A stretch of 64,000 nucleotides of DNA from Mermis nigrescens (lineage: Eukaryota > Nematoda > Enoplea > Mermithida > Mermithidae). The stretch covers positions 5,189,391-5,253,390 of the forward strand of contig JAVLUZ010000273.1 in the NCBI GenBank assembly GCA_036768485.1, in the 5' to 3' direction. Position numbers and translations under genes: made by a program. This document shows positions 51,997-62,279 of this stretch, one piece after another (position 1 is the first letter of the stretch; every line of letters starts with the position of its first letter). The notes beneath the pieces were generated by a model. The model ran no database searches and was not told where the DNA came from. It was given only the letters and a program-made list of their open reading frames with translations.

Positions 51997-52368
51997 CTAG
52001 GAGCAATAAAAGGAGCTTGACCTATATTTGTTAATTGTATTCTGGAATAGTGTCCTTAATTTCAGATAGATAACAATCAAGTTGTTGGCAAGCTTATTTT
52101 CCTTCAAAATAAGTTCCACAAAGTTATTTTCTTTTGAACAAAATTCCTTGTATATGTTTAACTCTGATTCTATGTTGATATTATTAAGAGACTGTTGAAG
52201 GGTATCCCAGTGGCTGTTCTGAGTCTCCAAAGTTTCTACTGCTCCTGTAATTTTCTTAAACATATTTTTAAACTTATATGCACTGTTTTCTAAATTTTCA
52301 ATATTTTTTTGACTGACAACACAGGCTGGATGGAAAATGTCATATCCCTCTGCGACATTTCTTGACAA
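51997..52368 (-). pseudogene. Element D gag N-terminal part
   Basis: A 123-codon minus-strand ORF, helical and charged (SAYKFKNMFKKITGAVETLE, NIESELNIYKEFCSKENNFV), in the place of the coiled N-terminus of BEL/Pao gag. The start Met is only the first available one; upstream sequence of the same frame may be coding. Joined to the DUF1759 part by about 170 bases with stops. Confidence 0.5.
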
Positions 52369-52797
52369 TATTGTGTAAATTTCTTTTGAGCGGACTCAAT
52401 CATCTGACGAATCAGACATGTCTTTGAGACAAATTTATAACTTTAATCACTATTTATATTAATTAATTAATTTATTTTTGTTTAAATCTGATCCTAGAAA
52501 TTCTAGAATATCTTTCAGAACTTTTAAGATATTATTTGCAATTGCTAGATTGCTAGACACTCGTCTGCTACTTCAAAATCTATATAATGAGAGAATATAG
52601 ACCACATATGCAGAACTTCTACAATACCTATTGCTTCTATGACTGCTGAATATGCTCATGCAGACAATAATATTGAATTTTTGATCAGTATTCACTCTAA
52701 GAACAATGATTGGCTGTTCTTAAATTTTTATTCAATAACTGTAGTTGACTATTTTGCTTGTCCGTTTATTTATCATGTGACCTTATGAGCTCTAGAC

Positions 52798-53020
52798 CAT
52801 ATGTGAGCAGCAAGAAAATTCTGTGGGGTTGCAAGATTCTTTGAAGGTCTAAAAATGGCTTAAAAATGTTGGTATGGCAAAAAAACACCATTTTTCGACA
52901 TTTCTTATCGAGCACTATACATGGGCATCAAAAAATTGCAAAAAACCTTTCAAAAATTGAATTCTGGGGGGAATATTTTGATTTCTGGAAGTGGGGTGCA
53001 TACCCCCATGCCCAGGTGTG
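52798..53020 (+). mobile_element. hAT-type MITE, copy 8
   Basis: 223 bp with exact 8-bp duplication CTCTAGAC (52790-52797 and 53021-53028). Left end CATATGTGAGCAGCAAGAAA (subfamily of copies 1 and 3); right end GCCCAGGTGTG. Confidence 0.9.
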
Positions 53021-53391
53021 CTCTAGACTCTATACTACATACTCACAATAATTCCATATTAATACTATGAAAATAAACAGAATATGCAAGCAAATCTTCA
53101 ACTAATGGTAGCTTCAAGAATTATATTCACTACACTCGTGAATAAATGCTTCAATTTTAATTTTTAACTTATTCTGAAGTACCAAAATTCAATAATTTTT
53201 GATTCCCAGCTCCTATGAATGTCATTTTTTGTCGCAAACGTTCAATTTTTATTCTGTTTCTGACAACAAATTTTACCAATGTGGGTTTAATCCACTATTC
53301 ATGACAAAAGAATTGTTTAGAGGTAACTTTTATTATCCTAATCTCAACATAGACTTAGATTACCTAAGTATCACTATGAGTCAACTCACTG

Positions 53392-53459
53392 ATTTCTAAA
53401 CTCTAAGTTTCATCAATTCAATGAAATTTCTAAACTCTAAGTTTCATCAATTCAATGAA
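53392..53459. repeat. 34-bp exact tandem duplication
   Basis: Two perfect copies of a unit starting ATTTCTAAACTCTAAGTTTC. Nearby, 53811-53860 holds short repeats of 'GGTCCATTATG'. No gene recognised around them. Confidence 0.8.
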
Positions 53460-54522
53460 GTGGTCTCGCGTTTGACTGCTTCTTGGTTTTGAAGAGCTGA
53501 TTGTGGTAGCTTGACGGCTTCTTGTGTCCAGCGAATACAGTGTAGGTGTAATTAGTTAAGTAACTAAGTTCAGTTTGGATAACTTCTATTTAGTGAATGA
53601 CTTAATACAGTAAAAACACTAGTATAAATAAGTAAAAATTATGCAAAAGACCTAATAATCAATCCAAATCCATTGCAGATGTGCCTAATTATTAATACAA
53701 AAAAATATAAAAATATCATAAAATCACACAGTGAAATTGAGTTGATGAGCTTGGAATACAAATTCTTGGGCGATTCTTGATTGGTTGTAAGTGGTTTGTA
53801 GGAGTTTCATCCATTACAGTCCATTATGGTCCATGATGGTCCATTTTAGTCTATTATGATGAAAGAAAAGCTAGTCTTTACTATCTATTCTAGTGTGACG
53901 CTTATGTTTATTTAGGAAGCTTTTAAAAAGAGCCAAATACAACTTTAGGTTAGCCCAGTTATTATAATTAAGCTTTGATTGCATCTCTCCAGATCTTTAA
54001 GCAACTTCTTTCTTTCAACTTTGCAGCAGCCGGGACTTCAGAATCATCATAAAGTTCTGGGAATAGATAATTAAAAAGTATACTGTAAATTTGTTTCTAT
54101 ATTATATTTCTACATTATAGGAGCACATAATCGATTAATTATAATGGCATAAATATAATAATAATTTTATAATATTAGTATGTAATCTCATTATATTGCA
54201 ACATTCGCAACACCCAATGCAACAAAATTGGGTTATCCCCTATATCCTGATTCAGGGGGCAGATTTATGGACGCCCCACCAGATTATGCTGATTTCAGGC
54301 AGGAAGGGGGCGCAAAGCCAATAAATATAGTTACCATATTAACAGCGCAACTCCGGGGGTATAAAGACATCAGCTTGCTTGCATGTTAGGATGGTAATAC
54401 AGCTTAATCTTGTATTTAGTGCATGTGCACTTAGGATGCATCTTTTATCATAAAGCCCCAGAGGAGTGTGTGTTACTACTTACAAGCATGCATAACAAAT
54501 TTTCAGGACACCAGCTTTGCAC
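53460..54522. other. No gene recognised
   Basis: AT-rich spacer with only short ORFs. Confidence 0.4.
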
Positions 54523-54727
54523 CTAGGACATGTTAACAAAACACATATTTGTCATCTTCACGGGATAGAACTCATGGGTCAGAAATCCAGATGTAATATA
54601 GAATCCCATCACAAATATAACAGCTTCTTCACCAATAACAAAACTTGCATTAAAATATTCACTAAATGAGTGTAGGTAGACAAAAAGCTCTTTTGCGTCA
54701 TTTTTCCCTAATTTGCAGAACTCTAAA
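54523..54727 (-). CDS. Possible host exon, unassigned
   Basis: On the minus strand the acceptor TTTTTGTTCTATTTAG (about 54727-54742) precedes a frame of ordinary composition: FCKLGKNDAKELFVYLHSFS, then EYFNASFVIGEEAVIFVMGF, ending in FVNMS at 54523. I do not recognise a family. A 30-bp partial duplication (TTATAAGTTGGCAAAATAA) lies just upstream. Confidence 0.3.
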
Positions 54728-55097
54728 TAGAACAAAAATTTATAAGTTGGCAAAATAAGATTAGATTTTATAAGTTGGCAAAATAAAATTAGAAAGACCA
54801 CAGAGATATGAAAAAGTGGAAGATATGCGTAATGACCAACCATACAATACTGAAAGTAAAATATCTGCAATCTTTTGCTTCATTCTATGGCATCTCCACC
54901 ACCACCAGTGTGTACAAAAGTGAGGTCTGTTAGGCGAGTGATTGTACATAACTGATAAAGTTGTTAAAATAAATTTTTGTAAGCTCAATCTAGTCTCACT
55001 GCAGCACAAGGATAACGTCTTAGTATCTTAGCGGTTGAATAATCCTTTGCTGTAGAGCAGCTTTGATGTAACTTTGCTCTAGTGTAATACTTAGGAC

Positions 55098-55364
55098 CAC
55101 ACACGGGCGTGGGGGTTTGGTGGGTATGCACCTCCCAGAAGTTGAAATACCCCCCCCGGAAAGCAAAATACCCCTTCCCCCAGAATTCAAATTTTGAATT
55201 TTGTTTTGCTTTTTTAGCAATTTTTCGATTCTATTGAATGGTGCTTGATGAGAAACGTCAAAAAATGGCGTTTTTTGCCATACAACCACTTTTAAGACCA
55301 TTTTTTGACCTTTGAAAATTTTTTCACCCCCTATCTCCCAGAATTTTGGTGCTGCCCACCTATG
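55098..55364 (-). mobile_element. hAT-type MITE, copy 9
   Basis: 267 bp with exact 8-bp duplication CTTAGGAC (55090-55097 and 55365-55372). Ends CACACACGGGC and, inward from the right, CATAGGTGGGC. Confidence 0.9.
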
Positions 55365-55959
55365 CTTAGGACTCATAATGTTTGCCCTACAAACAGTGTT
55401 TTACTTTCAGGAGAAAAACAACTTTAGGAAGATAAATCTCTGCAAACATCGAATTGAACTGGATGGGAAAATGCATCAAATATATACTATCTGGCAGAGT
55501 ATGACTTTCACATAGACATGTTTCAAAAATAACATTCTGATGAGACAATAAGTCAAGTTCAAAACACAATTATTATGTAAAATACAAGCGGATTAAATGG
55601 AACTGTCATTGCCTAAGGCACGAGAGAAACGTGCAAATAGACAAAGTTTGATATTAAGTTGGGACACAACAATTGTGACTAAAAATAGAAAAAGTGGTAA
55701 AAAGTTAAAGAGTGATTGATAAGAATTGCATAACATAAGTATCATTAATATAATTAGTATAAATTATTATCATCTCTTGACATCCTCCAACTTTAGCGCG
55801 AACGTCCTCGTTTGTGTTGTAAAACCAAATTCTCATGATCATTCTCCGGGTTCCAACCAATAAGATGGCCAAATGAACCAGGAATAAAACCATGTTACTC
55901 TTTTGTAAAAGAAAAGCCACAGAGGTCATCTAACATAAAATCTTTGCTAGGGTCATCAC
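55365..55959. other. No gene recognised
   Basis: Spacer between two MITEs; short ORFs on both strands show no family resemblance. Confidence 0.4.
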
Positions 55960-56237
55960 CATAGGTGGGCAGCACCAAAATTCTGAGGGGGAAGTGAAAA
56001 ATTTCTGGGGGGGGATGAAAAAATTTTTAAAGGTCAAAAAATGGTCTTAAAAGTGGTCATATGGCAAAAAACACCATTTTTTGACGTTTCTCATCAAGCT
56101 CTATCCAATGGCATCGAAAATTGCTAAAAAAGCAAAAAAAATTCTTTCTGGGGGAAGGGTTATTTTGATTTCTGGGTGGGGGGGATTTTAACTTCTGGGG
56201 GAGTGCATAGCCCCCTAACCCCCCATGCCCATGTGTG
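55960..56237 (+). mobile_element. hAT-type MITE, copy 10
   Basis: 278 bp with exact 8-bp duplication GTCATCAC (55952-55959 and 56238-56245). Ends CATAGGTGGGC and GCCCATGTGTG. Opposite in orientation to copy 9, 600 bp away. Confidence 0.9.
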
Positions 56238-56453
56238 GTCATCACAGTCTGATAAGCTGTTCTCGTCAATGTTAGAAGGCAGTTTCATCTAGAGTCTGTG
56301 TAGCACGAGTGAATTTGAGAGATGATGGCAGATGATGTCTTTCAAAAAGCATCATGAAGTATGCATCCAGAAATAGTGGTTGGTCATGATTTGCATAAAT
56401 GATTAAACAAATCTGCTTATGAAAACTATTTGCTTTTATGGTGATTTCTGCTT

Positions 56454-57032
56454 CTACAAGTGGATGAATTTCATCATTTTTATAGTCTGTGCGCTCAATG
56501 TAAAGGTCAGTATTAGCTTAGCTGCTTCTAAGCTAAGTAATGAGCAGATAGCATAACAATCTATTAAAGCATAAAGCTTTACTTGGTTATTTATTGTAAC
56601 CGAAAGATGATGTTGTAAAGGTGTACAGAAAAGTTGAGTGTTCATTAATAGCTGATGTTTCTCATCTGTAATATCAGGTTTGTGAATATCATTAAGCAGA
56701 TTGCCTGAAGTCTGATTGTTTGTATTAACGTCACCTGGTAAGTTAGATGGCTTATCAAACATAGGTGCTCCACATCAATGGACTAGTTTAGTCAGTAGGA
56801 AATATATAGCATAAAACAGCACGACAAGAAGATGTATGACAAAAACAGTGTTCAATATCGATTGAAAACTGCTGTCAGGTTTGTGATGATCCAGTTGACA
56901 GAATGGTGTCTCCGCTTGGCTTGATCCAAACATAGAGTACATAAGGATACTTGCAGTAATTAAATTAATGGCATAGGATTTATGATTTCCTATATTTTGC
57001 GTACTTGTTGGTGGCCTCAGGGCATCATTCAC
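56454..57032 (-). pseudogene. Fragment F: second transmembrane-protease piece downstream of element E
   Basis: Two minus-strand ORFs follow the end of E integrase. The first (57032-56775) has a hydrophobic start (AINLITASILMYSMFGSS) and a hydrophobic end (VFVIHLLVVLFYAIYFLL). The second (56762-56454) has HHLSVTINNQVKLYALIDCY and AICSLLSLEAAKLI, clearly the retropepsin region seen in A and E, with DTG changed to DCY. A membrane helix just ahead of a protease repeats the env-to-protease junction of A and E. It is likely the remnant of another copy joined to E. Confidence 0.5.
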
Positions 57033-57059
57033 TGAATTAATTTGTCAGTTACACAGATT

Positions 57060-58551
57060 TTATGTATGCCTTGGGGGCAATGTGGTTTGTTGTATGGTAC
57101 CTGCAGTTTGAACTGGTTCTGTATCAATTAACGTTTTGGAAACATTTGGTGTTGCAAGTAGGCTTGCACCATTAGGTGTGCTTTGCGTTGGTTCAGTCTT
57201 TGATGTTTGTGAACCATGATAATATGGCTTTGTGCGATTAACATGCAATTTTTTGATGACTGCTCTATTGTCACACAATTTAATGCAAATATTTGGGTAT
57301 TTTACACCAATTATCTTATATGATCCGTCATATAAAGGCAATAGTTTCTGCATAATACCGTTTTTAACCATCTGTGATTCTTTGAGCACTTAATCACCAA
57401 TAGAATATGTGATATTATGTGCATGCTTATTATAAGTAGCACTATACTTTTGTTGTGATGCTTGAATGTGATTGGGGATGAGAGTGAGTGCCTGCGTAAA
57501 ATGCCTTTTTACCTCATGGTCATAGGATGAGTAATCTGTGAGGTATATGCTTGGTGCATAGGTTAGAGCAGCATCAATAGGCAATTTGGCTACTCTGCCA
57601 TACAGTAATTCAAATATTGCCTAACCAGTTGTCTCATTTGTGTGTATGTTAGTGGAGAATAAGGCTCAAAGAAATATGATAATCCCAATCAATTTGGTTC
57701 TGATCAATAAACATACGTATTCTAGTCATGAGTGTCTGGTTTGCTCTCTGATCTTCTCCATTTGCCATGAGATGGTAGGCTGTGGTATGAATCTTTTGGA
57801 CATTCATGAGGGTTTTGATTTCACTCATCAGCTTTAATATAATATCAGTTCCACAATCTGATTGTAAGATACTAGGGGCTCCATGTCTGCAAATAATTTT
57901 GGTGACAAAGAGTTTAGCAATTGTTGTTGCCGTAATGTCTGCTGTGGGAAAAGCCTCCACATACTTTGTGAAAAAATCGATGAAAACAACTATGAATCTG
58001 TTACCATTTTCTGTTATGCTGAGTTGTCCCATGCAGTCAACTGCAATACGTTCAAATGCTCCTTGAACTTGTAAGGGCTTGAGGTCAGCAACAATTTTAT
58101 GACGTAATGGCTTATTTATTTGACAATGTGTGCAAGCTTTGCAGTAATTTGTGATATCCCGACTCATCATATTCAAATAATAGCATTGAGAAATGAGCTG
58201 AAGGGTTTTCCGAGCACCAAAGTGTCCAGAAAGTGTATCATCATGATGAGTTTGCATTATCAAAAGTTGTAATGATTTTGGGACTACAACTTTGTATACA
58301 TTGTTTTCTCTTCTATATAAGATGTCATGCTTAATCTGATATAGTTCAACTATTTTTTCATCAGGTAGCTTAGCCTTTAGCTTAAGCAAGATGTCCATTA
58401 TTGTTGTATCCTCTTTTTGCAAAGCTGATAGGTCAATTTGAGAGGAAATTGATGAAACATGTGATTCTTGAGGCTGGCTGATTGTGTCAGCCTCAATATC
58501 AAATGTGATTTTCCTAAAATGGATTGGGCAGGAGGGATAAAGCATCTGCAT
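57060..58551 (-). pseudogene. Element E integrase
   Basis: The 300-codon ORF 58551-57649 is the best integrase of the window. Zinc domain: HHDDTLSGHFGARKTLQLIS and YCKACTHCQ. Core: the first Asp in RIAVDCMGQLSI, FFTKYVEAFPTADITATTIA, then the second Asp in LQSDCGTDI. The third position reads GEDQRANQTLM, with Gln where the catalytic Glu is usual. The C-terminal part continues in ORFs 57584-57390 and 57389-57060, with a GPY/F-like strand (LPLYDGSYKIIGVKYPN) and a Thr/Pro-rich tail. It guided the alignment of element A's deleted integrase. Confidence 0.8.
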
Positions 58552-58559
58552 TCTGCTTA

Positions 58560-58857
58560 GTTGAATCTTTCCTAGGTTGGATATTTAGTTTGGTTCCTGC
58601 AATAACTAATCCCAATCTGGCTATTTGAGGTGAGAAGTTTTGCTCTTCTAAGACTCCTTTTACTGCATTATGGTCTGTTTGAACCAGAACTTAATGCAAG
58701 TAAAGATAGGGCGTAAAATATTTAATAAATTCTACGACTGCAAAGTTTTGAGTTCAGTAATAGGAATATTCCGTTCACCGGGACTTAGAGATCTACTAGC
58801 AAAAGCAATGGGGTGTTCTAAATTGTCTTCATCAATCTGGCTTAGCACAGCTCCAAT
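58560..58857 (-). pseudogene. Element E RNase H, downstream half
   Basis: The minus-strand reading from the MITE edge gives AVLSQIDEDNLEHPIAFASR, SLSPGERNIPITELKTLQS, then, after a slip, TDHNAVKGVLEEQNFS and KQNADALSLLPN. These are the second and third RNase H motifs and the tail. The first motif (FILQTDA) lies on the other side of the nested MITEs, at about 59345-59370. Confidence 0.65.
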
Positions 58858-59329
58858 CACACATGGGCGTGGGGGAAGGTGGGTTTGGGGGGTATGCACC
58901 ACACATGGGCATGGTGGAAGGTGGGTTTGGGGGGTATGCACCACACATGGGCATGGGGGATAGTTTGCGGGGTATGCACCCCCAGAAGTTGAAATACCCC
59001 CTTCCCCTCAGAAATCAAAAACCCCCCAAATTCAAATTTTGAAAATTTTTTTTGCTTTTTTAGTATTTTTTGATGCCATTGGATAGTGCTTGATGAGGAA
59101 CGTAAAAAAATGGTGTTCTTTCGCCATATGACCACTTTTAAGACCATTTTTTTAACCTTTGAAAATTTTTCCACCCCCTTTCCCACAGAATTTTGGTGCT
59201 GCCCAACTATGGTATGCACTCCCCCAGAAGTTGAAATACCCCCCAGAATTCAAATTTTGAAAATTTGAAAATTTTTTCTGCTTTTTTATCTATTTTTTGA
59301 TGTCAATGGATAGGTGCTGCCCACCTATG
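58858..59329 (-). mobile_element. hAT-type MITE, copy 11, with nested copy 12 and 42-bp tandem heads
   Basis: The outer element is flanked by GCTCCAAT (58850-58857 and 59330-59337). Its head, 42 bp from CACACATGGGC to GTATGCAC, occurs twice (58858, 58900), followed at 58942 by a complete inner copy. The inner copy (58942-59211) is flanked by GTATGCAC (58934-58941 and 59212-59219), a site within the MITE itself. The outer copy then resumes with TCCCCCAGAAGTTG and runs to 59329. Confidence 0.85.
58942..59211 (-). mobile_element. hAT-type MITE, copy 12 (inner)
   Basis: 270 bp inserted into copy 11 with exact 8-bp duplication GTATGCAC. Ends CACACATGGGC and, inward from the right, CATAGTTGGGC. 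Confidence 0.85.
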
Positions 59330-59396
59330 GCTCCAATTCCGAGGATTTAAGCATCTGTTTGGAGTATAAATAGTTGGGTGAAATTTGGGTGCTTAA

Positions 59397-59955
59397 CCCT
59401 TGTGTTCTCATGTGTTTTTTGGAGCCAAAGGTTCCCATGCTATTACCCTGTCCTAGCCAGGTTAAAATGTAATTATGCTCACTCATCATAGCAAATATCA
59501 GTATCATTTTGTGCGATTTTTTAAGTTCTTTGCGAATATGTTTGTTATTTTTTGCTAAACTAACATTGTAAGAAGTAATAACTAAAAAACTGCTACCATA
59601 CTTAAGCATGGGCATGAGGTGGACATGCATAAAATAAATACAAATAGTATATTTTAGTTGACTAAAATATCAGTTTAGGACTGTAGTAGCTGATTAAAAA
59701 GTAGAAGCCCACCAATCTTGTACTAATCATTGACCAAAACTTTTTTTTGTAATTTAAGTTTTTATGTAATAATCTTGAGAATATGCTAACTTTTAAGGAT
59801 GTATAATTTTATTTACTAGCTTGAACATTTCAGATGATGTAACTAGGGCTAAAATGAGGCTAGACAAAGTTTTGTAGTCAAAAAAACAAACAATGAAATA
59901 AATCGCAAAAAAGTGATTGACTAGGACGCTGTCCTAGTTTGCGGGCACCTAAGGG
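59397..59955. mobile_element. piggyBac-type MITE, copy 2
   Basis: 559 bp between TTAA tetranucleotides (59393-59396 and 59956-59959). Inverted ends CCCTTGTGTTCTC and, inward from the right, CCCTTAGGTGCCC. Same length and a shared internal block with the copy at 49943-50502. It is inserted in the RT-RNase H connection of element E, whose frame continues on both sides. Confidence 0.8.
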
Positions 59956-60062
59956 TTAAGGATTGGTAGGTTGATGAGTAGTGTCTTAAGCATTTTGAAA
60001 GCTTCTTGTTGCTCCTTGCCCGAATAGAATTTTTCCTCTCTCTTTAATAATTTGGTGAGAGG
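59956..60062 (-). pseudogene. Element E RT-RNase H connection
   Basis: A short coding island between two insertions, reading KREEKFYSGKEQQEAFKMLK and TLLINLPIL. It matches the element A connection 'FSWKEEQENSFQMLKEKLMN' and is followed, past the piggyBac-type MITE, by HPNFTQLFILQTDA. Confidence 0.65.
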
Positions 60063-60586
60063 CATAGGTGGGCAGCACAAAAATTCTGGGAGATGGGTAA
60101 AAAAATTTCTGTAGGGGGTGAAAAAATTTTTAAAAGTCAAGAAAAGGTCTTAAAAGTTGTCGTTGAGCACTATCCAATGGCATCAAAAAATTGCTAAAAA
60201 AGCAAAAAAAAATTTTTCTGGGGTGGGGGGCACACCTGGGCGTGGGGGGGTGGGGGTTTGGGGGGTATGCCCCCACCCAGAAACCAAAATACCCCCCCCC
60301 CCAGAAATCAAAATACCCACCCCCAGAATTCAATTTTTGAAAAATTTTTTCATCTTTTTTGTAATTTTTTGATGCTAATGGATAGTGCTTGATGAGAAAC
60401 GTCGAAAAATGGTGTTTTTATTGCCATACCACCATTTTTAGGGCCATTTTTTGACCTTCAAAAAAATCTTGCACCCCCCCCCCAGAATTTTCTTGCTGCC
60501 CATGTATGGTGGGGGTATTTTGATTTCTGGGGGGTATTTCAACTTCTGGGGGTGCATACCCCCAAACTCCCCCACACCTATGTGTG
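60063..60586 (+). mobile_element. hAT-type MITE, copy 13 (outer), with nested copy 14
   Basis: The outer copy is flanked by an exact GTGAGAGG (60055-60062 and 60587-60594). Within its G-rich part lies an inner copy in opposite orientation at 60231-60508, flanked by GTGGGGGG and GTGGGGGT. Removing the inner copy leaves an ordinary ~245-bp element. Confidence 0.85.
60231..60508 (-). mobile_element. hAT-type MITE, copy 14 (inner, other subfamily)
   Basis: 278 bp from CACACCTGGGC to TTTTCTTGCTGCCCATGTATG. Its end matches the 'GCAGCAAGAAAATTC' subfamily, while the host copy belongs to the 'GCAGCACCAAAATTC' type. Confidence 0.8.
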
Positions 60587-60594
60587 GTGAGAGG

Positions 60595-61500
60595 GTGTAC
60601 TTTTTGAGTACAATGGGGTATGAAGCAACAATAATAGGAAATTAGGCCAAGGAATGACTTGACTTCATCGCAAGTTTTTGGTTGTGTGTGGCATTTTTGA
60701 TATAGCCTCATATTTCTTGTTATCTGGCAGGATGCCTTGTCCAGATATACAATAATAAAGATATTTAACTTATGGTAAGCTAAATTTGCACTTGTGATGC
60801 TTTAGCTTTGAGCCTTCTTTTGATAGGCGATCAAAAATATTTTTAAGCTGACAAAGCATCTTATCATGTGTTTTGGCAAACACTAGGATTTCATTTAAAT
60901 AAATTAAGCAAGTAGTGATTGAAGCCCAGATAAAAGCATATCCACAAGCCGCTGAAAAGTGGCAGGCGCATTTGAGAGACCAAAAGGTAAACAATTAAAT
61001 TGATATAAGCCTATGGGTGTTGAAAAGGCTGTTTTCTCCTTATCTGTTTCTGCGATAGGAATAGCCCAATAAGCATTTGATTGGTCAAGAGTTGCAAAAA
61101 AAGCATGTCATTTAATGTATCTAGGATATCATCTACTCATGTTATTGTTATTGCATTGAGACCTCAGAAGTCTATGCAAAGTCTATATCCTCCTCAATTT
61201 TTTTTGAACAAGGACAACATTTGTTGCCCAAGGGGACACACTTTTGCTGATAATTTCTTTGACCTCTAGGGCTCAAATTTCATTTGTAATGATTTCTTCT
61301 TTGCACAGTGATGTGCGGAATGCTAATTTGCCTACAGGATTGTTATTACCTCTGTTAATAACATTCTCTACTAGAGAAATTAGTCCTATATCCCGATCAC
61401 TTTGTGCATACAATTTAGGGTATATGGCTAGTAGCATAGTAACTGCTCTTTTTCTCATGGTTGTAGGCTATTTGATATTATTGCATGTTTTTTAAACCAA
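60595..61500 (-). pseudogene. Element E reverse transcriptase (catalytic box altered)
   Basis: Scattered minus-strand frames. VSPWATNVVLVQKK lies near 61210, a 'DQSNAYWAIPIAE' palm block with the first Asp near 61070, and PFGLSNAPATFQRL near 60980. CLIYLNEILVFAKTH follows at about 60905-60860, where Y-x-D-D has become YLNE. After that come a thumb segment and KSFLGLISYYCCFIPHCTQK (60700-60600). Multiple stops and frameshifts. Of the three readable RT boxes in the window, this is the most damaged. Confidence 0.7.
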
Positions 61501-61518
61501 GATAAGGTATCACAATGT

Positions 61519-61785
61519 TTACTTGTGTGCAAGAATTTTTGCATCAGCATTCTCATTAACTTGTTCATTTGCAAAACATTTTATGTGACCTACTTCTGTT
61601 CCACTATATAAGTTAGTTTTATAGCTATTCAAATTAAGAATCTGTACAGGGATATTTCCATCTTGAATTAGGCACACCATTGATGCAAAATAAACATTAC
61701 TTTCCATCAGTTTTGGGTTAGGTATGAATTTGATATACTGAACATTCTTGTACTGCATCAGGACTGGTATAGAAATCAAGGTCAC
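61519..61785 (-). pseudogene. Element E protease-RT linker ORF
   Basis: An 88-codon ORF: KNVQYIKFIPNPKLMESNVY, then IQDGNIPVQILNLNSYKTNL and YSGTEVGHIKCF. It corresponds to element A's stretch with VQVLNPNWHDIHLYPETKIG before RT, the usual 'xxVxNxxxxxxxLxxGxxIGxxxxx' segment. It bridges protease and RT in the polyprotein. Confidence 0.55.
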
Positions 61786-62107
61786 AGTTCTTGGTTGTAA
61801 TTCAGTATTTGCATCTATGACTACAGTGCCTTACATTATTGGCGAATTATAGAATAAGCTGGTGCATGGTATGTTGTCTGATTTGAGTCGTATGAATTGT
61901 TTTTAATTATTAAAATAATAATTTTTAAATCGGGCGACAAAATCCAATCCCAGAATTAATGATTTGTGCCTCGTTTTTGTACAAGTGCTAATATGGTTTC
62001 TTCTACATCATGGGTCATGATGGTTATATAAAATTCGCCAATAAGGTCAATAGACTCGCCATTTGCAGCAATTTGTTGTGCTCTTGTTGCCAAGATGTTT
62101 ATTCCTT

Positions 62108-62250
62108 CACTTTGTTTTGCAATTTCAGAGCTGAGTAATGAAAAACTGTTCCTGTGTCAATTAGGGCATTGACATTAATTTGTTCATTGATTGTCACGCA
62201 AATATGTGGAGTTTGTGTATGAAGGGGCGCAGTAATTGCATTTATATAGG
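62108..62250 (-). pseudogene. Element E retropepsin-like protease
   Basis: The minus strand reads TPHICVTINEQINVNALIDT and then GTVFHYSALKLQNK before a stop. The DTG of the active site is intact in sequence. The same fold region is DPG in element A and DCY in F. The rest of the protease down to about 61900 is broken. Confidence 0.65.
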
Positions 62251-62279
62251 TACGTGCTCACTACTAATTCTGTGATGTT

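Larger units (their letters stand above)
49277..52420 (-). mobile_element. Element D: BEL/Pao-type retrotransposon relic
   Basis: Minus-strand order: gag-like DUF1759 region (52368-51370), triple zinc-knuckle region (51336-50908), protease (50904-50510), then after a piggyBac-type MITE (49943-50502) the end of the protease region and the first RT blocks (49942-49290). This is the standard BEL/Pao start of pol. The rest of RT, RNase H and integrase are missing beyond the small MITE at 49167-49276. No LTR was identified. Confidence 0.75.

Noticed and set aside
53199..53399. Plus-strand ORF with aromatic-rich sequence
   Set aside because: Only 66 codons, no splice context that I could support and no family resemblance.
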